From positions 1-64,000 of the forward strand of contig JAFUTW010000047.1 in NCBI GenBank assembly GCA_017484085.1: a DNA stretch of 64,000 nt, written 5' to 3'. The notes below the pieces were generated by a model. The model saw only the letters and a list, made by a program, of their open reading frames with translations, was not told the origin of the DNA and searched no databases. Shown one piece after another: positions 24,764-33,131 of the stretch (positions within the stretch are counted from its first letter, which is position 1; the number at the start of each line of letters is the position of its first letter). Source of the DNA: Clostridia bacterium (GTDB taxonomy: Bacteria > Bacillota > Clostridia > Christensenellales > Aristaeellaceae). The position numbers and the translations under genes are program-made.

Positions 24764-26698
24764 TTACGCAGCCGCTTTGTTTTTGCTCATGAAATGCGTA
24801 AGGACGATGACGCCCAGAACGACGGCGGCGCCGATCAGGTCGGTCAGCGTGCCCGGGATGACCATACACAGGCCGCCGGCGACGCACAGCAGGCGCAGCG
24901 GCATGGACAGCGGGCCGTTGAGGTAGCCGATGAAACCGCCGCCGATGCCGATAAGACCGAAGACCGCGGTGAGGATCATGGGCAGCGCTTCCAGGAAGGT
25001 TCCGCCGATCATGATCATCTTCGGGTTGAGGGCGAACATGTAGGGGATGAGGAAGGCCGCGATCGCCAGCTTGGTGGCGTTGACGCCGGTCTTGAAGGCG
25101 TTGCCCTTGGCGATGGCGGATCCCGCATAGGCGGCCAGCGCGACAGGGGGCGTGATGTCCGCCACGATGCCGAAGTAGAAGCAGAACATGTGGGAGGCCA
25201 GCAGCGGGATGCCTGCCTTGATGAGGATGGGCGCGGCGATCGTGGAGGTGATCAGGTAGTTCGAGGTCGTGGAGACGCCCATGCCCAGGATGAGCGAGGT
25301 GAACATTGCGCACACCAGCGCCAGGAACACGCTGTTGCCGACCAGGTCGAAGATGCCCATGCCGATGCGCTGGCCGAGGCCGGTCAGCGTGACCATGCCG
25401 ATGATGATGCCGGCCGTGGAGCAGGCAGTCGCGACGGAGATGACGCTGCGGGCGGCCTGCGGCAGGGCGGTGAAAATCTGCAGGAAGGGAACGCGCGTGC
25501 CCTTGCGCAGATACGGCACGATGATGCAGATGAGGCAGCCGAGCAGGGCGGCGCGGTTGATCGTATAGCCGGAGAGCATCAGCCAGATGATGCCGACGAG
25601 CGGCAGCAGCAGGTGCCCTTTGTCACGCATCAGCGGGATGAGCTTGGGCAACTTCTCCCGCGGCAGGCCCTTGAGCCCCAGACGCTTGGCCTCCAGGTGG
25701 ACGGAGATCCAGATGCCGGTGAAGTAGAGCACGGCGGGGATGAGCGCGATGATCATGAGCTGCCGGTAGGGAACGTTGCAGGTTTCCGAAATGAGGAACG
25801 CGGCGCTGCCCATGACAGGGGGCATGATCTGTCCGCCCGTGGAGGCAGCCGCTTCCACTGCGCCGGCGAATTCCGGCTCATAACCCAGGGACTTCATCAT
25901 GGGGATGGTGAAGGAGCCGGTGGAAACGGTGTTGGATACGGAAGAACCGGAGACCGTGCCCTGCAGCGCGGAGGAGAGGACGGCGACCTTCGCCGGTCCG
26001 CCCGCGGCCCAGCCGGCCAGCGCGTTCGCCAGATCGATGAAGAACTGGCCGATGCCCGTCTTCTCGAGAAAGGCGCCGAAGAGGATGAACAGGAAGATGT
26101 ACGTGGAGCAGACGCCCAGCGGGTTGCCGATAACGCCCTCCGTCGTGATGAACAGGTGGGTGATGATGCGCTTCAGGCTGAAGCCGCGGTGCAGCAGGAA
26201 GCCGCCCATGTACTTGCCCAGCATGCCGTAGAGGAAGAAGCAGGAGGCGATGATGACGATGGGCGGGCCGACGACGCGCCAGCAGGCGAGCAGCACCAGC
26301 GCGATGCCGATGCCGGCCATGACGGTGTCGGTGAGATTGTACATGCCCGCGCGGAACTGCAGCGGCTTGTAGTTGACGATGAAGTAGCCCGCCACACACA
26401 GGAAAAGGCCGGCCAGCATCACGTCGTACCAGGGCAGCTTGTGGCGGTCCGCATGCTTCGTGGCCGGGTAAAGGATGTAGGCCATGGAGATCGCCATGCC
26501 CAGGTGCGTGTAGCGCAGGATCTGCAGCGGCACCTTGTTGGAGATGGAGGCATACAGCTGGAAGAGCGCCCAGCAGGTGAGGATGACCTTGATGACCATC
26601 TCGCCCCTGGGGGAGAAGATCTTGTACTTCGACTCCCTGTCGATTTCATCCAGCTTGATTTCCTCCGGAGGGATTTGCTTTTTTTTGAACAGAGCCAT
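24764..26698 (-). CDS. TRAP transporter fused permease (DctQM-type)
   Basis: A 644-residue integral membrane protein that joins the small (four-helix) and large (twelve-helix) TRAP subunits. After a charged N-terminus (about 35 residues) come about 16 or more hydrophobic segments. Conserved large-subunit parts include GVCSTYIFLFILFGAFLEKTG, SGSSVSNTVSTGSFTIPMM and the proline-rich MPPVMGSAAFLI, and a C-terminal ADITPPVALAAYAGSAIA. It uses the sodium gradient to import the ligand delivered by the TAXI protein encoded just upstream. The ATG at 26698 has AGGAGGA six bases before it. Confidence 0.92.
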   Translation of the reverse strand: MALFKKKQIPPEEIKLDEIDRESKYKIFSPRGEMVIKVILTCWALFQLYASISNKVPLQILRYTHLGMAISMAYILYPATKHADRHKLPWYDVMLAGLFLCVAGYFIVNYKPLQFRAGMYNLTDTVMAGIGIALVLLACWRVVGPPIVIIASCFFLYGMLGKYMGGFLLHRGFSLKRIITHLFITTEGVIGNPLGVCSTYIFLFILFGAFLEKTGIGQFFIDLANALAGWAAGGPAKVAVLSSALQGTVSGSSVSNTVSTGSFTIPMMKSLGYEPEFAGAVEAAASTGGQIMPPVMGSAAFLISETCNVPYRQLMIIALIPAVLYFTGIWISVHLEAKRLGLKGLPREKLPKLIPLMRDKGHLLLPLVGIIWLMLSGYTINRAALLGCLICIIVPYLRKGTRVPFLQIFTALPQAARSVISVATACSTAGIIIGMVTLTGLGQRIGMGIFDLVGNSVFLALVCAMFTSLILGMGVSTTSNYLITSTIAAPILIKAGIPLLASHMFCFYFGIVADITPPVALAAYAGSAIAKGNAFKTGVNATKLAIAAFLIPYMFALNPKMIMIGGTFLEALPMILTAVFGLIGIGGGFIGYLNGPLSMPLRLLCVAGGLCMVIPGTLTDLIGAAVVLGVIVLTHFMSKNKAAA

Positions 26699-26741
26699 GA
26701 GTCCTCCTGTATGTCGCGTTTCTCTGTGATGACACAAATCA

Positions 26742-26765
26742 GGCAGGGCAGAAACCTGCCCTGCC
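26742..26765 (-). terminator. Intercistronic hairpin between TAXI receptor and TRAP permease
   Basis: GGCAGGGCAG (26742-26751) and CTGCCCTGCC (26756-26765) form a perfect 10-base stem with a 4-base loop. No T run follows on the minus strand, so it more likely slows or partly stops transcription, or stabilises the receptor mRNA, than ends the transcript. Confidence 0.7.
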
Positions 26766-26783
26766 CGGTTAAGAAGCGGTCAA

Positions 26784-27755
26784 TTATTTGAGGTAATCGG
26801 GGATCGCGATGCCCTGCTCCTCATAGTAGCGGCGTGCGCCGGGGTGCAGGTCGCTGGGGATGCCGGAGAGCGCGGACTCGATGCTCATGTAGTTGGCCTT
26901 CGCGTTGATCTCCTGGATGTCGCCGAGGTTCTCATAGATGGCCTTGGTCAGCGCATAGATCTCATCATCGGTGAAGGAATCAGCGCAGACCAGCATGCAC
27001 TTGACGGCCACGGAGGTGACGGGGTGGCCGAGGCTGTACTCGTCGGTCTCGGTGGTGAAGGCAGAGTAGAAGGGATAATCGGCCAGCAGGATGTCCAGGT
27101 GCTCCTGGTCGATGGTCAGAACTTCGATGTTGCCGTTGAGGCTCAGCTCCATGACGTTGCTGTTCGGATAGCCGGAGCAGAGGAACATGCCGTCAAAGGT
27201 GCCGTCCTGCACGCCGTTCTTGGCGGTCGCCTGGTCGGCGAAGGTCTCGTTGATATCGTCATAGGTCATGCCGTAAGCGCCGAGGATCTGGCGGGCGGCG
27301 ACTTCGTAGCCGGAGCCGACGGCGCCGACGCAGATGCGCTTGTCGCGCATATCGGCAACGGAGCTGATGCCGGAGTCCTTGCGGACGACGATCTGCACCA
27401 TCTCGGGATAGCAGGCGGTGACAGCCTTGAAGTTGGTGACGGGGTTGCCGTCGAAGAGCTCCACGCCGTTGTGCGCATAGCTGAAGACGTCGGACTGGAT
27501 CATGGCGAACTCATTCTCGCCGGCGCCCAGCAGGCGGGCATTCTCCGTGGAGCCGCCGGTGGCGTTGACGGTGATGTTGGCACCGGTGACGTTGTTGACG
27601 ACGGTGCACACCGCGTTGCCGAAGTTGTAGTAGTTGCCGGTGGCACTGCCGGTGCCCATGAGGTAAGCGCCCTTGAAGGATGGCTCCTCAGCCAGGGCGG
27701 CTGCGCAGATGACCAGCAGGAGGCAAAGAACCAAAGCAAGCAGACGATTCTTCAT
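26784..27755 (-). CDS. TAXI-family TRAP transporter solute receptor
   Basis: A 323-residue extracytoplasmic binding protein. The signal peptide ends at AAALAEE (about residue 22) and the mature protein begins FKGAYLMGTGSATGNYYNFG, the TAXI hallmark. Further family parts are NATGGSTENARLLGAGENEFAMIQSD and ICVGAVGSGYEVAARQIL. TAXI receptors bind small carboxylates such as glutamate; the ligand here is unknown. AAAGGAG precedes the ATG. It is first in the operon with its own promoter and is followed by a hairpin and the fused permease. Confidence 0.92.
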   Translation of the reverse strand: MKNRLLALVLCLLLVICAAALAEEPSFKGAYLMGTGSATGNYYNFGNAVCTVVNNVTGANITVNATGGSTENARLLGAGENEFAMIQSDVFSYAHNGVELFDGNPVTNFKAVTACYPEMVQIVVRKDSGISSVADMRDKRICVGAVGSGYEVAARQILGAYGMTYDDINETFADQATAKNGVQDGTFDGMFLCSGYPNSNVMELSLNGNIEVLTIDQEHLDILLADYPFYSAFTTETDEYSLGHPVTSVAVKCMLVCADSFTDDEIYALTKAIYENLGDIQEINAKANYMSIESALSGIPSDLHPGARRYYEEQGIAIPDYLK

Positions 27756-27794
27756 GATGTTACGCTCCTTTTAACAGATTTGGGATTTGCGTCT

Positions 27795-27823
27795 ATTATA
27801 CCGTTATATGAAGTGTTTTGCAA
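27795..27823 (-). promoter_or_regulatory. Promoter of the TRAP-TAXI operon
   Basis: On the minus strand: TTGCAA (27823-27818), 17-base spacer, TATAAT (27800-27795), 40 bases upstream of the receptor start. Confidence 0.8.
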
Positions 27824-27861
27824 CCGGCAAAGCCGGAACAAAGCGCCCTGCGGGAAAAACG

Positions 27862-29094
27862 TTACAGATCTTCCAGCGTCTTTACTTTGGAAGAGCCGAC
27901 CATCTGGATGGCCTTCTGGATGGCGGCCATGTGGTCGGCATCCACCTTGCCGGAGCCGTGCGTCTTGGAACCCTGGAAATGCAGACAGAACTGGCCGTTG
28001 AAATCGTTGTCCGTGATGACCTGGGAGCCGTGGGGAACGCCGTAGATGGAGCAGACCAGCTTGTAACCGGCGGAGGTGGTGATCAGCATGGGCCGGCGCT
28101 GGTAGCACGTCTTCGAGGTGATCGAGGAAGCGGAGGAGACGCCGTAAATGGCGCAGAGCACGGCTGTGTCCTTCGCGGTGCGCGGCTCCACATCCAGGTG
28201 GTTTCCGGCGGACTGGATGCGCACCGAGAGGTTCTTGCCGGTGGTAAGGTCGCGGACGGTCGCCGTCTGTCCGGCCGTGAGGCCGAGCTTCTTGAAGATC
28301 CCGTTGTCCTTTGCCTTGAACCAGCTGAGGTTGTACACCGTGCCGCTGACATTCACGGACGTCTGGGCGGCGGAAGGGGCAGGGGTGGAAGAAGAGGCGA
28401 AATCCTTCGCGTCGTATACCGCGTTCAGCTTCGAGAGCGTCTTGCTGCCGGGGATGCCGTCGGCGGTAAGACCGTATTTCTTCTGAAAGGCGCGGATGGC
28501 GGCCTTCGTCCTGGTGCCGATGTTGCCGGTAATGGAGCCGGAGTACATCCCCAGGGCCTTCAGCTTCGTCTGCAGCTCCTTGATCTGCGCGGCGCTGAGC
28601 GAGGAGCTGCCGGAAGAAGCGGAGGACGCGGAGGAAGACGACGAGGAGGATGACGATGAAGATGAAGAAGCAGAAGCGGATGCTTGAGAGGATGAAGCGG
28701 CGGCAGTGCGCTTGAAGGTGCCGACCCGCTTGGAGGGCACGTCACCGCCCGATACGCCGTAGGTGTTCTTCGCCTCGCGGTTTGAAAGCAGCTTGATGTA
28801 GGTGGAGGAACCGCTCTTCAGCGCGGACCAGCCGGTCTGGACGCTGCCGTCGCTGGCCCGGTAGCGCAGATGCACGAAGGTCGTGTTCCCGCTCGTCTTT
28901 GCCTCGGTGATGTAGACTATGGCGCGGGAGACGATGTTATCCGTGATCTCCGCGGAGGTGGAGGCGGCCGAGCGCACGCGGATCTTCGTAGCGGTGCGGC
29001 CATACACATCGGAATAACTCTCTGCCGCCGCCAGGCAGCAAAGCGACAGGATCAGTACAAATAAAATGAGCAACACAGCGGATTTCTTTTTCAT
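27862..29094 (-). CDS. Secreted SH3 / peptidoglycan-binding protein with serine-rich linker
   Basis: A 410-residue exported protein. Signal peptide (about 1-25, ends AAAES), a bacterial SH3 domain (KIRVRSAASTSAEI, about 33-100), a linker with about 20 near-contiguous serines (about 133-165), a peptidoglycan-binding type 1 domain (LQTKLKALGMYSGSITG.. to KTLSKLN, about 170-225) and a C-terminal domain of about 170 residues with paired cysteines and HFQGSKTHGSGKVDADH, which I recognise only as a recurring uncharacterised Firmicute domain. It probably acts in cell-wall contact or remodelling. GAAAGAGG precedes the ATG at 29094. Confidence 0.78.
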   Translation of the reverse strand: MKKKSAVLLILFVLILSLCCLAAAESYSDVYGRTATKIRVRSAASTSAEITDNIVSRAIVYITEAKTSGNTTFVHLRYRASDGSVQTGWSALKSGSSTYIKLLSNREAKNTYGVSGGDVPSKRVGTFKRTAAASSSQASASASSSSSSSSSSSSSASSASSGSSSLSAAQIKELQTKLKALGMYSGSITGNIGTRTKAAIRAFQKKYGLTADGIPGSKTLSKLNAVYDAKDFASSSTPAPSAAQTSVNVSGTVYNLSWFKAKDNGIFKKLGLTAGQTATVRDLTTGKNLSVRIQSAGNHLDVEPRTAKDTAVLCAIYGVSSASSITSKTCYQRRPMLITTSAGYKLVCSIYGVPHGSQVITDNDFNGQFCLHFQGSKTHGSGKVDADHMAAIQKAIQMVGSSKVKTLEDL

Positions 29095-29186
29095 GAAATG
29101 CCTCTTTCTGCGGCAGCGGCCGCAAAAGCGTGATGTATCGGACATACCGGAATACTCCGGTCACACAGTATAGTCCGCAAACCTGT

Positions 29187-29223
29187 AAAAAACCTTAAAC
29201 GCATGTCCGATGCCGGACGATGC
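29187..29223 (-). terminator. Possible terminator of the cyclase/ABC operon
   Basis: On the minus strand a stem GCATnGTCCG/CGGACATGC (29223-29214 with 29209-29201, one bulge) is followed after 8 bases by six T (29192-29187). The distance to the T run is longer than ideal. Confidence 0.45.
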
Positions 29224-29224
29224 A

Positions 29225-30943
29225 TCATTTGCGGATGGAATACTCGTCTTTCAGCGCTTTTTCGCCGCCGGCCTCCTTAAGGACCTGCTCGTAGGAGTCG
29301 TAGGGGATGGCGCGCCCGTCTTCGATGCGGTAAATGGTATCCACCTTGCGAAGCGTGCCGAGGCGGTGGGCCACCAGGATGACGGTGCACTGGTCCATGA
29401 CGGCATCGATGGCCGATTGAACCTGCCGCTCGCTCTCCTCATCCAGCGCGCTGGTCGCCTCGTCAAACAGGATGATCTTTGCATCGCGCAGCAGCGCGCG
29501 GGCGATGGCGATGCGCTGCCGCTGGCCGCCGGACAGATTGGTGCCGCCTTCGAAGACCGGGCTGTTCAGCCCGTCAGGGAGGGAGTCCAGCAGATCCTGC
29601 AGGCCGACGCGGCGAAGGACATCCAGCACCTGCGCGGTCGTGACGTAATTGAGCCCGTAGACGAGATTGTCCCACAGCGTGCCGGAGAACAGCACGGTGT
29701 TCTGCGGCACAACGGCGATGTGGCGGCGGTAGCTGTTAAGGTCCAGATCCTTCAGCTCGACGCCGTCGACCGTGATGCTGCCGCTTTCATAGGCGTACAG
29801 CCCGAGGAGCAGGCTGAGCAGGGAGGTTTTCCCGACGCCGGATTTGCCGATAAAGGCGGCGCTGCTCCCGGCGGGGATGTCGAAGCTGATGCCGCGCAGC
29901 ACCGGCTCGTCGCCGGGGGCATAGCGGAAGACCACGTCCTTCACGCTGATTTCGCCGCGGACGGGTTCATCAAGCAGCCGGCTGCCGGTTTGCTCGATGT
30001 CCTTTTCGCGCAGGATCTCGCCGACGCTGACGATGCTGTCGTAGCCCTGGGTGATCTGCGGGAGCGCATCGAGCACTTTCTGCACGCTGCCGATGATCAT
30101 CTCGAAGATGGACTGAAACAGCACCACGGTGCCGATGCTGATATAGCTGCGCGAGGCCAGAAAAGCAGCAAAGCACAGACAGATGATGCGGAAGCCCTGC
30201 GCGCCGCCGTAGCTGACGTTGTTGACCCATACGCCGATCCGGTCGTAGCGGTTGGCGGCCTCCTGAACGCTCAGCACCTCTCTTGAAATCCTGCGGTATT
30301 CGGTGTTCTGAAGGCCATGGGAGCGCGTCAGCTGCGACATCTCCAGCATCTCCTGGAAGGCGGCGTTGGAGCTTTCGGTCTGCTTGCGCATGAAAGCCTT
30401 GCTGTCCAGGACGGGCTTCACGAAGCTGCGGATGAGCAGCGTCGCGGCAGGCACGATGACGACGTAGAACAGCAGCATCGGCGGGAACCGGAACAGCGCG
30501 GTGAGGATGACGAAGACCACGTCGATGCACAGGTGAAGCACATCGGTGAGCCGCTCGTAAATCAGGATCCCGATGAACTGCACATCCGATATGAGCTTGG
30601 AGAGCACCTTGCCGGACTGCGTGTTCTGATGGTAGCGGATCGACAGCGTTTCCAGCTTCTGTACCATGGCCATCTTGAAGCCCGTCTCGACGGCACGCGT
30701 AAAGCGGTGATAGAGGATGCTGTCGATCCAGAAGCAGATCAGGTTGACGGCAAGCGCTATGACCGACGCGGCGATGCTGAGAATCACCGGCCGTGTGAAG
30801 AAAACACCGTTGCTGACGCTCAGCGAGTCGATGATGTTGGCGGCAAAGACGGGCAGGCAGAGCGCCGCGATGTGCTTTAAAGCCTTGACGAGCATCGACA
30901 GCAGGACCCGCGCGCGGTGGTTGCGGAAGATCGCGGCGAGCAC
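29225..30943 (-). CDS. ABC exporter, fused permease-ATPase (start uncertain; in-frame TGA upstream)
   Basis: From the first usable start (GTG 30943) this is a 572-residue half-transporter of the type I exporter fold. Five or six hydrophobic segments lie at about residues 10-280. The ATPase has GKSGVGKTSLLS (Walker A), NLSGGQRQRIAIARALL (signature), KIILFDEATSALDEE (Walker B) and the switch histidine in VAHRLGT. The reading frame stays open, with coding-like wobble bases, for another 49 codons upstream (IDYRYVKGVNRYRIYP.. EIYDFYAAAD) to a TGA at 31093-31091, which is the stop of the 98-codon gene in the same frame. So the true protein is either shortened, started at a non-standard codon, or made by reading through TGA. 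Substrate unknown; the context suggests a nucleotide-signalling link. Confidence 0.8.
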   Translation of the reverse strand: MLAAIFRNHRARVLLSMLVKALKHIAALCLPVFAANIIDSLSVSNGVFFTRPVILSIAASVIALAVNLICFWIDSILYHRFTRAVETGFKMAMVQKLETLSIRYHQNTQSGKVLSKLISDVQFIGILIYERLTDVLHLCIDVVFVILTALFRFPPMLLFYVVIVPAATLLIRSFVKPVLDSKAFMRKQTESSNAAFQEMLEMSQLTRSHGLQNTEYRRISREVLSVQEAANRYDRIGVWVNNVSYGGAQGFRIICLCFAAFLASRSYISIGTVVLFQSIFEMIIGSVQKVLDALPQITQGYDSIVSVGEILREKDIEQTGSRLLDEPVRGEISVKDVVFRYAPGDEPVLRGISFDIPAGSSAAFIGKSGVGKTSLLSLLLGLYAYESGSITVDGVELKDLDLNSYRRHIAVVPQNTVLFSGTLWDNLVYGLNYVTTAQVLDVLRRVGLQDLLDSLPDGLNSPVFEGGTNLSGGQRQRIAIARALLRDAKIILFDEATSALDEESERQVQSAIDAVMDQCTVILVAHRLGTLRKVDTIYRIEDGRAIPYDSYEQVLKEAGGEKALKDEYSIRK

Positions 30944-31090
30944 CGACAGCGGCTGCTCCAGCGTCTTGTCGTCTGCAGCGGCATAGAAATCGTAGATCTC
31001 TTTGCGCAGGTCCGGTTCGCTCTTCCGCTGCGGATAGATCCGGTAGCGGTTGACGCCCTTTACATAGCGGTAATCGATGCGGTCTGCGTA

Positions 31091-31387
31091 TCACGACAGG
31101 AGATTCCGGTTGATTTCCGCCTCAATGCGCGCAGATTCATCGGCGTCATCCGGCATGTCAAAGCTGTTTGGCTCCCCGGCGGCGCAGATCTCAACGAAGC
31201 CGGGGTTCCTTCCTTTGCATTCGACGGTGACGGACGTGTATCCGCGCCCGAGCAGATGCCCGAGCAGCGCCTCGCTGACCAGCTGGCAGACAAGTGCGGA
31301 AGGTCCCTCCTGCCGGATGCTTTTTTCGATCAGCCGTACCGTGGCCGGGATATCCTCCATTCGGCTCAGTTTGACAGGCCCGCTCAA
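31091..31387 (-). CDS. Small protein, possibly the broken-off N-terminal domain of the ABC exporter
   Basis: A 98-residue reading frame in the cyclase operon. TTG start overlaps the cyclase stop as TTGA, with GGAAGGTG about 9 bases upstream. The segment VCQLVSEALLGHLL followed by VTVECKGRNPGFVEI loosely resembles the N-box and following strand of a GHKL ATPase, but key glycine motifs are not evident. It ends ..EINRNLLS at a TGA, beyond which the same frame runs on without a stop into the ABC exporter. It may be a separate small subunit or the N-terminal domain of one longer protein. Confidence 0.55.
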   Translation of the reverse strand: MSGPVKLSRMEDIPATVRLIEKSIRQEGPSALVCQLVSEALLGHLLGRGYTSVTVECKGRNPGFVEICAAGEPNSFDMPDDADESARIEAEINRNLLS

Positions 31388-32184
31388 AGCTTTTCACCTT
31401 CCTCTACGCTTTTCGGGAGGTTCTCAAAACCGGGAACGGCGGACCTGCCGTAGCCGGCCACCTCGTGCAGCAGGATGCTTTCCTCGATGCCCTTGGGCTG
31501 CACCCATCTCTCCCCGGCGGGGTTGATCCTGACAGCCTCTCCCGCCGCAGCGAGCGTCTCGCCGGAGATGTAGATCTGCCCTCCGGATGTAAAGCCCTGT
31601 ATGCGGGAGGCGAGGTTGACGTTGCGCCCGATCATGTCGTATTTGGAGCGGGTTTCGGAGCCGATGGTCCCCAGCACGGCTTCGCCGGTGTGGATGCCGA
31701 TGCCCATGGCGATTTCGGGATACCCCTCGCTGCGGTTCCATTCGTTTACCGCGCCCATGCGGCGCTGCATGGCGACTGCGCAGGCCACGGCCTCGGCTGC
31801 GGCGTCGTCATTGGGGCGCGGGGCGCCGAAGACGGCGACGATCTCGTCGCCGACGAATTCCAGGATATTGCCGCGCCAGGCGTTGATGATCTCGATCATC
31901 TCGGCGTAGAAGTGGTTGAGCATGCGGATGAAGTCCCTGGCGTTCATCTGCTCGGACAGGGCCGTGGAACTGCGCAGGTCGGAGAACATCATCGTTACGG
32001 TCCGGAGTTCTCCTGTCGTAGGCGGGGCATCCTGGTGCTGCAGGATGTCTTCCAGCACTTCGTCCGTGAGGTAGCGGCCGAAGGTGCTGCGGATCAGCCC
32101 CTCGCGCAGGCGCAGCGTCTCCCGGAGGGAGGCGTTTTCGCTTTCCAGCAAGGCGATGCGCTGCTGCAGTTCTTCGTTTGTCAT
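31384..32184 (-). CDS. Class III nucleotide cyclase
   Basis: A 266-residue soluble protein that should make cAMP or cGMP from the nucleoside triphosphate. The N-terminus (about 1-30) is a heptad-rich coiled coil, followed by the linker STFGRYLTDEVLEDIL common before cyclase domains. In the catalytic domain, metal-binding D69 (MMFSDLRSS) and D113 (FVGDEIVAVFG) and transition-state N190 and R194 (RNVNLASR) are present. The two positions that select adenine (usually K and D) read E109 and R187, so the base specificity is open. It overlaps both neighbours by 4 bases (ATGA start, TTGA end), between the MBL-fold gene and the small/ABC genes. Confidence 0.87.
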   Translation of the reverse strand: MTNEELQQRIALLESENASLRETLRLREGLIRSTFGRYLTDEVLEDILQHQDAPPTTGELRTVTMMFSDLRSSTALSEQMNARDFIRMLNHFYAEMIEIINAWRGNILEFVGDEIVAVFGAPRPNDDAAAEAVACAVAMQRRMGAVNEWNRSEGYPEIAMGIGIHTGEAVLGTIGSETRSKYDMIGRNVNLASRIQGFTSGGQIYISGETLAAAGEAVRINPAGERWVQPKGIEESILLHEVAGYGRSAVPGFENLPKSVEEGEKL

Positions 32185-32978
32185 AGGTCAAAAACCCCCC
32201 CGGCTCTGGCGTAATGGACATCGGGACGATGGATGCGCGCTTCTCTCTCCAGAAGCATTTCATCCGTGCTCCCGGGATCGTGATGGACGATGAGCAGCCG
32301 TTTGGCGCCGCACCGCTCCATCAGCTCGATGCCGTCCTCAGCGGTGGAATGACCGAAGCCGCGCTTTGCGGGCAGTTCTTCTTTCACGTATTGACCGTCA
32401 TACAGCAGCAGGTCAGCCCCTTTGGCAAAGCCGATGAGTGAGGTAAAAGAGGGTTCGTCCCGCTCGTAGTCCGTGGCATAGACGAGCGTCTTTCCGGCGT
32501 ATTGCAGCCGGATGACGGTGCAGCCGCCCGGATGATTGCCTTCCAGGGTCTGTACCTGTACCACGCCGACGCTGAAGGAAGGAAGAAGCGGCTTGACCCG
32601 CACGTCCCCCGCGTAAGCGGTGAGGCTGAGCGGCCAGTAGGGCGGGCGGTAAAGCCTGTCCAGGGCGGACAGGGCGCCTTCCTCGTCGGGAGCAGGGACG
32701 AAAATCTGCGTCTGTTCTCCCCGACGGGAGAGGCGGGGATACATGCCCAGGCCCAGCAGGTGATCCAGATGCAGATGGGTGAGGAGGATCACCGGCGGGC
32801 GGCTGAATTCCGTCGGCGCGCAGAGGAGGCCGCTGCCCCCGTCCAGAAAGAGGCTTTCTTCTCCGGCCTGAACATAATAGCAGGAAGTGTCCCCGCCGAA
32901 AAGGGAATGGCTCTTTTTGCAGATCGCCATGGAACCGCGTGTGCCCAGCACGGTAAGGCGAAAGAGGGGTTCGTTCAT
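32181..32978 (-). CDS. MBL-fold metallo-hydrolase, phosphodiesterase-like
   Basis: A 265-residue metallo-beta-lactamase-fold protein. It begins with LTVLGTRGSMA and GGDTSCYYV, the pattern of the cyclic phosphodiesterase/RNase Z-like branch, then THLHLDHLLG (HxHxDH), GNHPGG (next histidine), ATDYERD (bridging aspartate), GHST and a C-terminal HHDP. All metal ligands are therefore in place for a two-zinc site. Beside a cyclase and two cyclic-nucleotide-binding proteins, breakdown of the messenger is the natural guess (inference). ATG 32978 has GGAGC 8 bases upstream; an in-frame start at 33047 would run into the divergent promoter region. Confidence 0.82.
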   Translation of the reverse strand: MNEPLFRLTVLGTRGSMAICKKSHSLFGGDTSCYYVQAGEESLFLDGGSGLLCAPTEFSRPPVILLTHLHLDHLLGLGMYPRLSRRGEQTQIFVPAPDEEGALSALDRLYRPPYWPLSLTAYAGDVRVKPLLPSFSVGVVQVQTLEGNHPGGCTVIRLQYAGKTLVYATDYERDEPSFTSLIGFAKGADLLLYDGQYVKEELPAKRGFGHSTAEDGIELMERCGAKRLLIVHHDPGSTDEMLLEREARIHRPDVHYARAGGVFDL

Positions 32979-33031
32979 CCGATCAGCTCCTGTATACGGC
33001 ACCGGACACCGGCATCCGGTTTGATTTGGAC

Positions 33032-33060
33032 TTGCGTTGGTGAACACTCTGATTTATAAT
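33032..33060 (+). promoter_or_regulatory. Promoter of the cNMP-binding gene pair in a divergent control region
   Basis: TTGCGT (33032-33037), 17-base spacer, TATAAT (33055-33060). The A/T-rich stretch 33050-33110 between the divergent operons also holds a direct repeat AAGTTTA (33061-33067, 33084-33090) and several minus-strand -10-like hexamers, so the MBL-cyclase operon probably starts here too. Confidence 0.65.
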
Positions 33061-33131
33061 AAGTTTAGTATATTCTACACAAGAAGTTTAAATTGAACAA
33101 GACCATAAGTCAACAAAGGGAGGAAGACCAT

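Noticed and set aside
24671..26791. A 706-codon plus-strand frame opposite the TRAP permease, and similar long frames opposite uvrA (11556-13841) and the ABC permease (40233-42818).
   Set aside because: Same codon-bias shadow effect; composition is unlike real proteins and the opposite strands hold clear families.
31091..31093. Selenocysteine at the TGA between the small protein and the ABC exporter.
   Set aside because: No hairpin of SECIS type was evident directly after the TGA and nothing in either family calls for selenocysteine; a nonsense change or simple separation is more likely.
29970..31094. A GTG-started 374-codon minus-strand frame overlapping the small gene by GTGA.
   Set aside because: It is the shadow frame of the ABC exporter, arginine/histidine-rich and without a domain.
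33040..33110. A CRP/FNR-type operator between the divergent cyclase and cNMP-binding operons.
   Set aside because: No TGTGA-N6-TCACA or TTGAT-N4-ATCAA pattern is present, and the cNMP-binding proteins have no DNA-binding domain.
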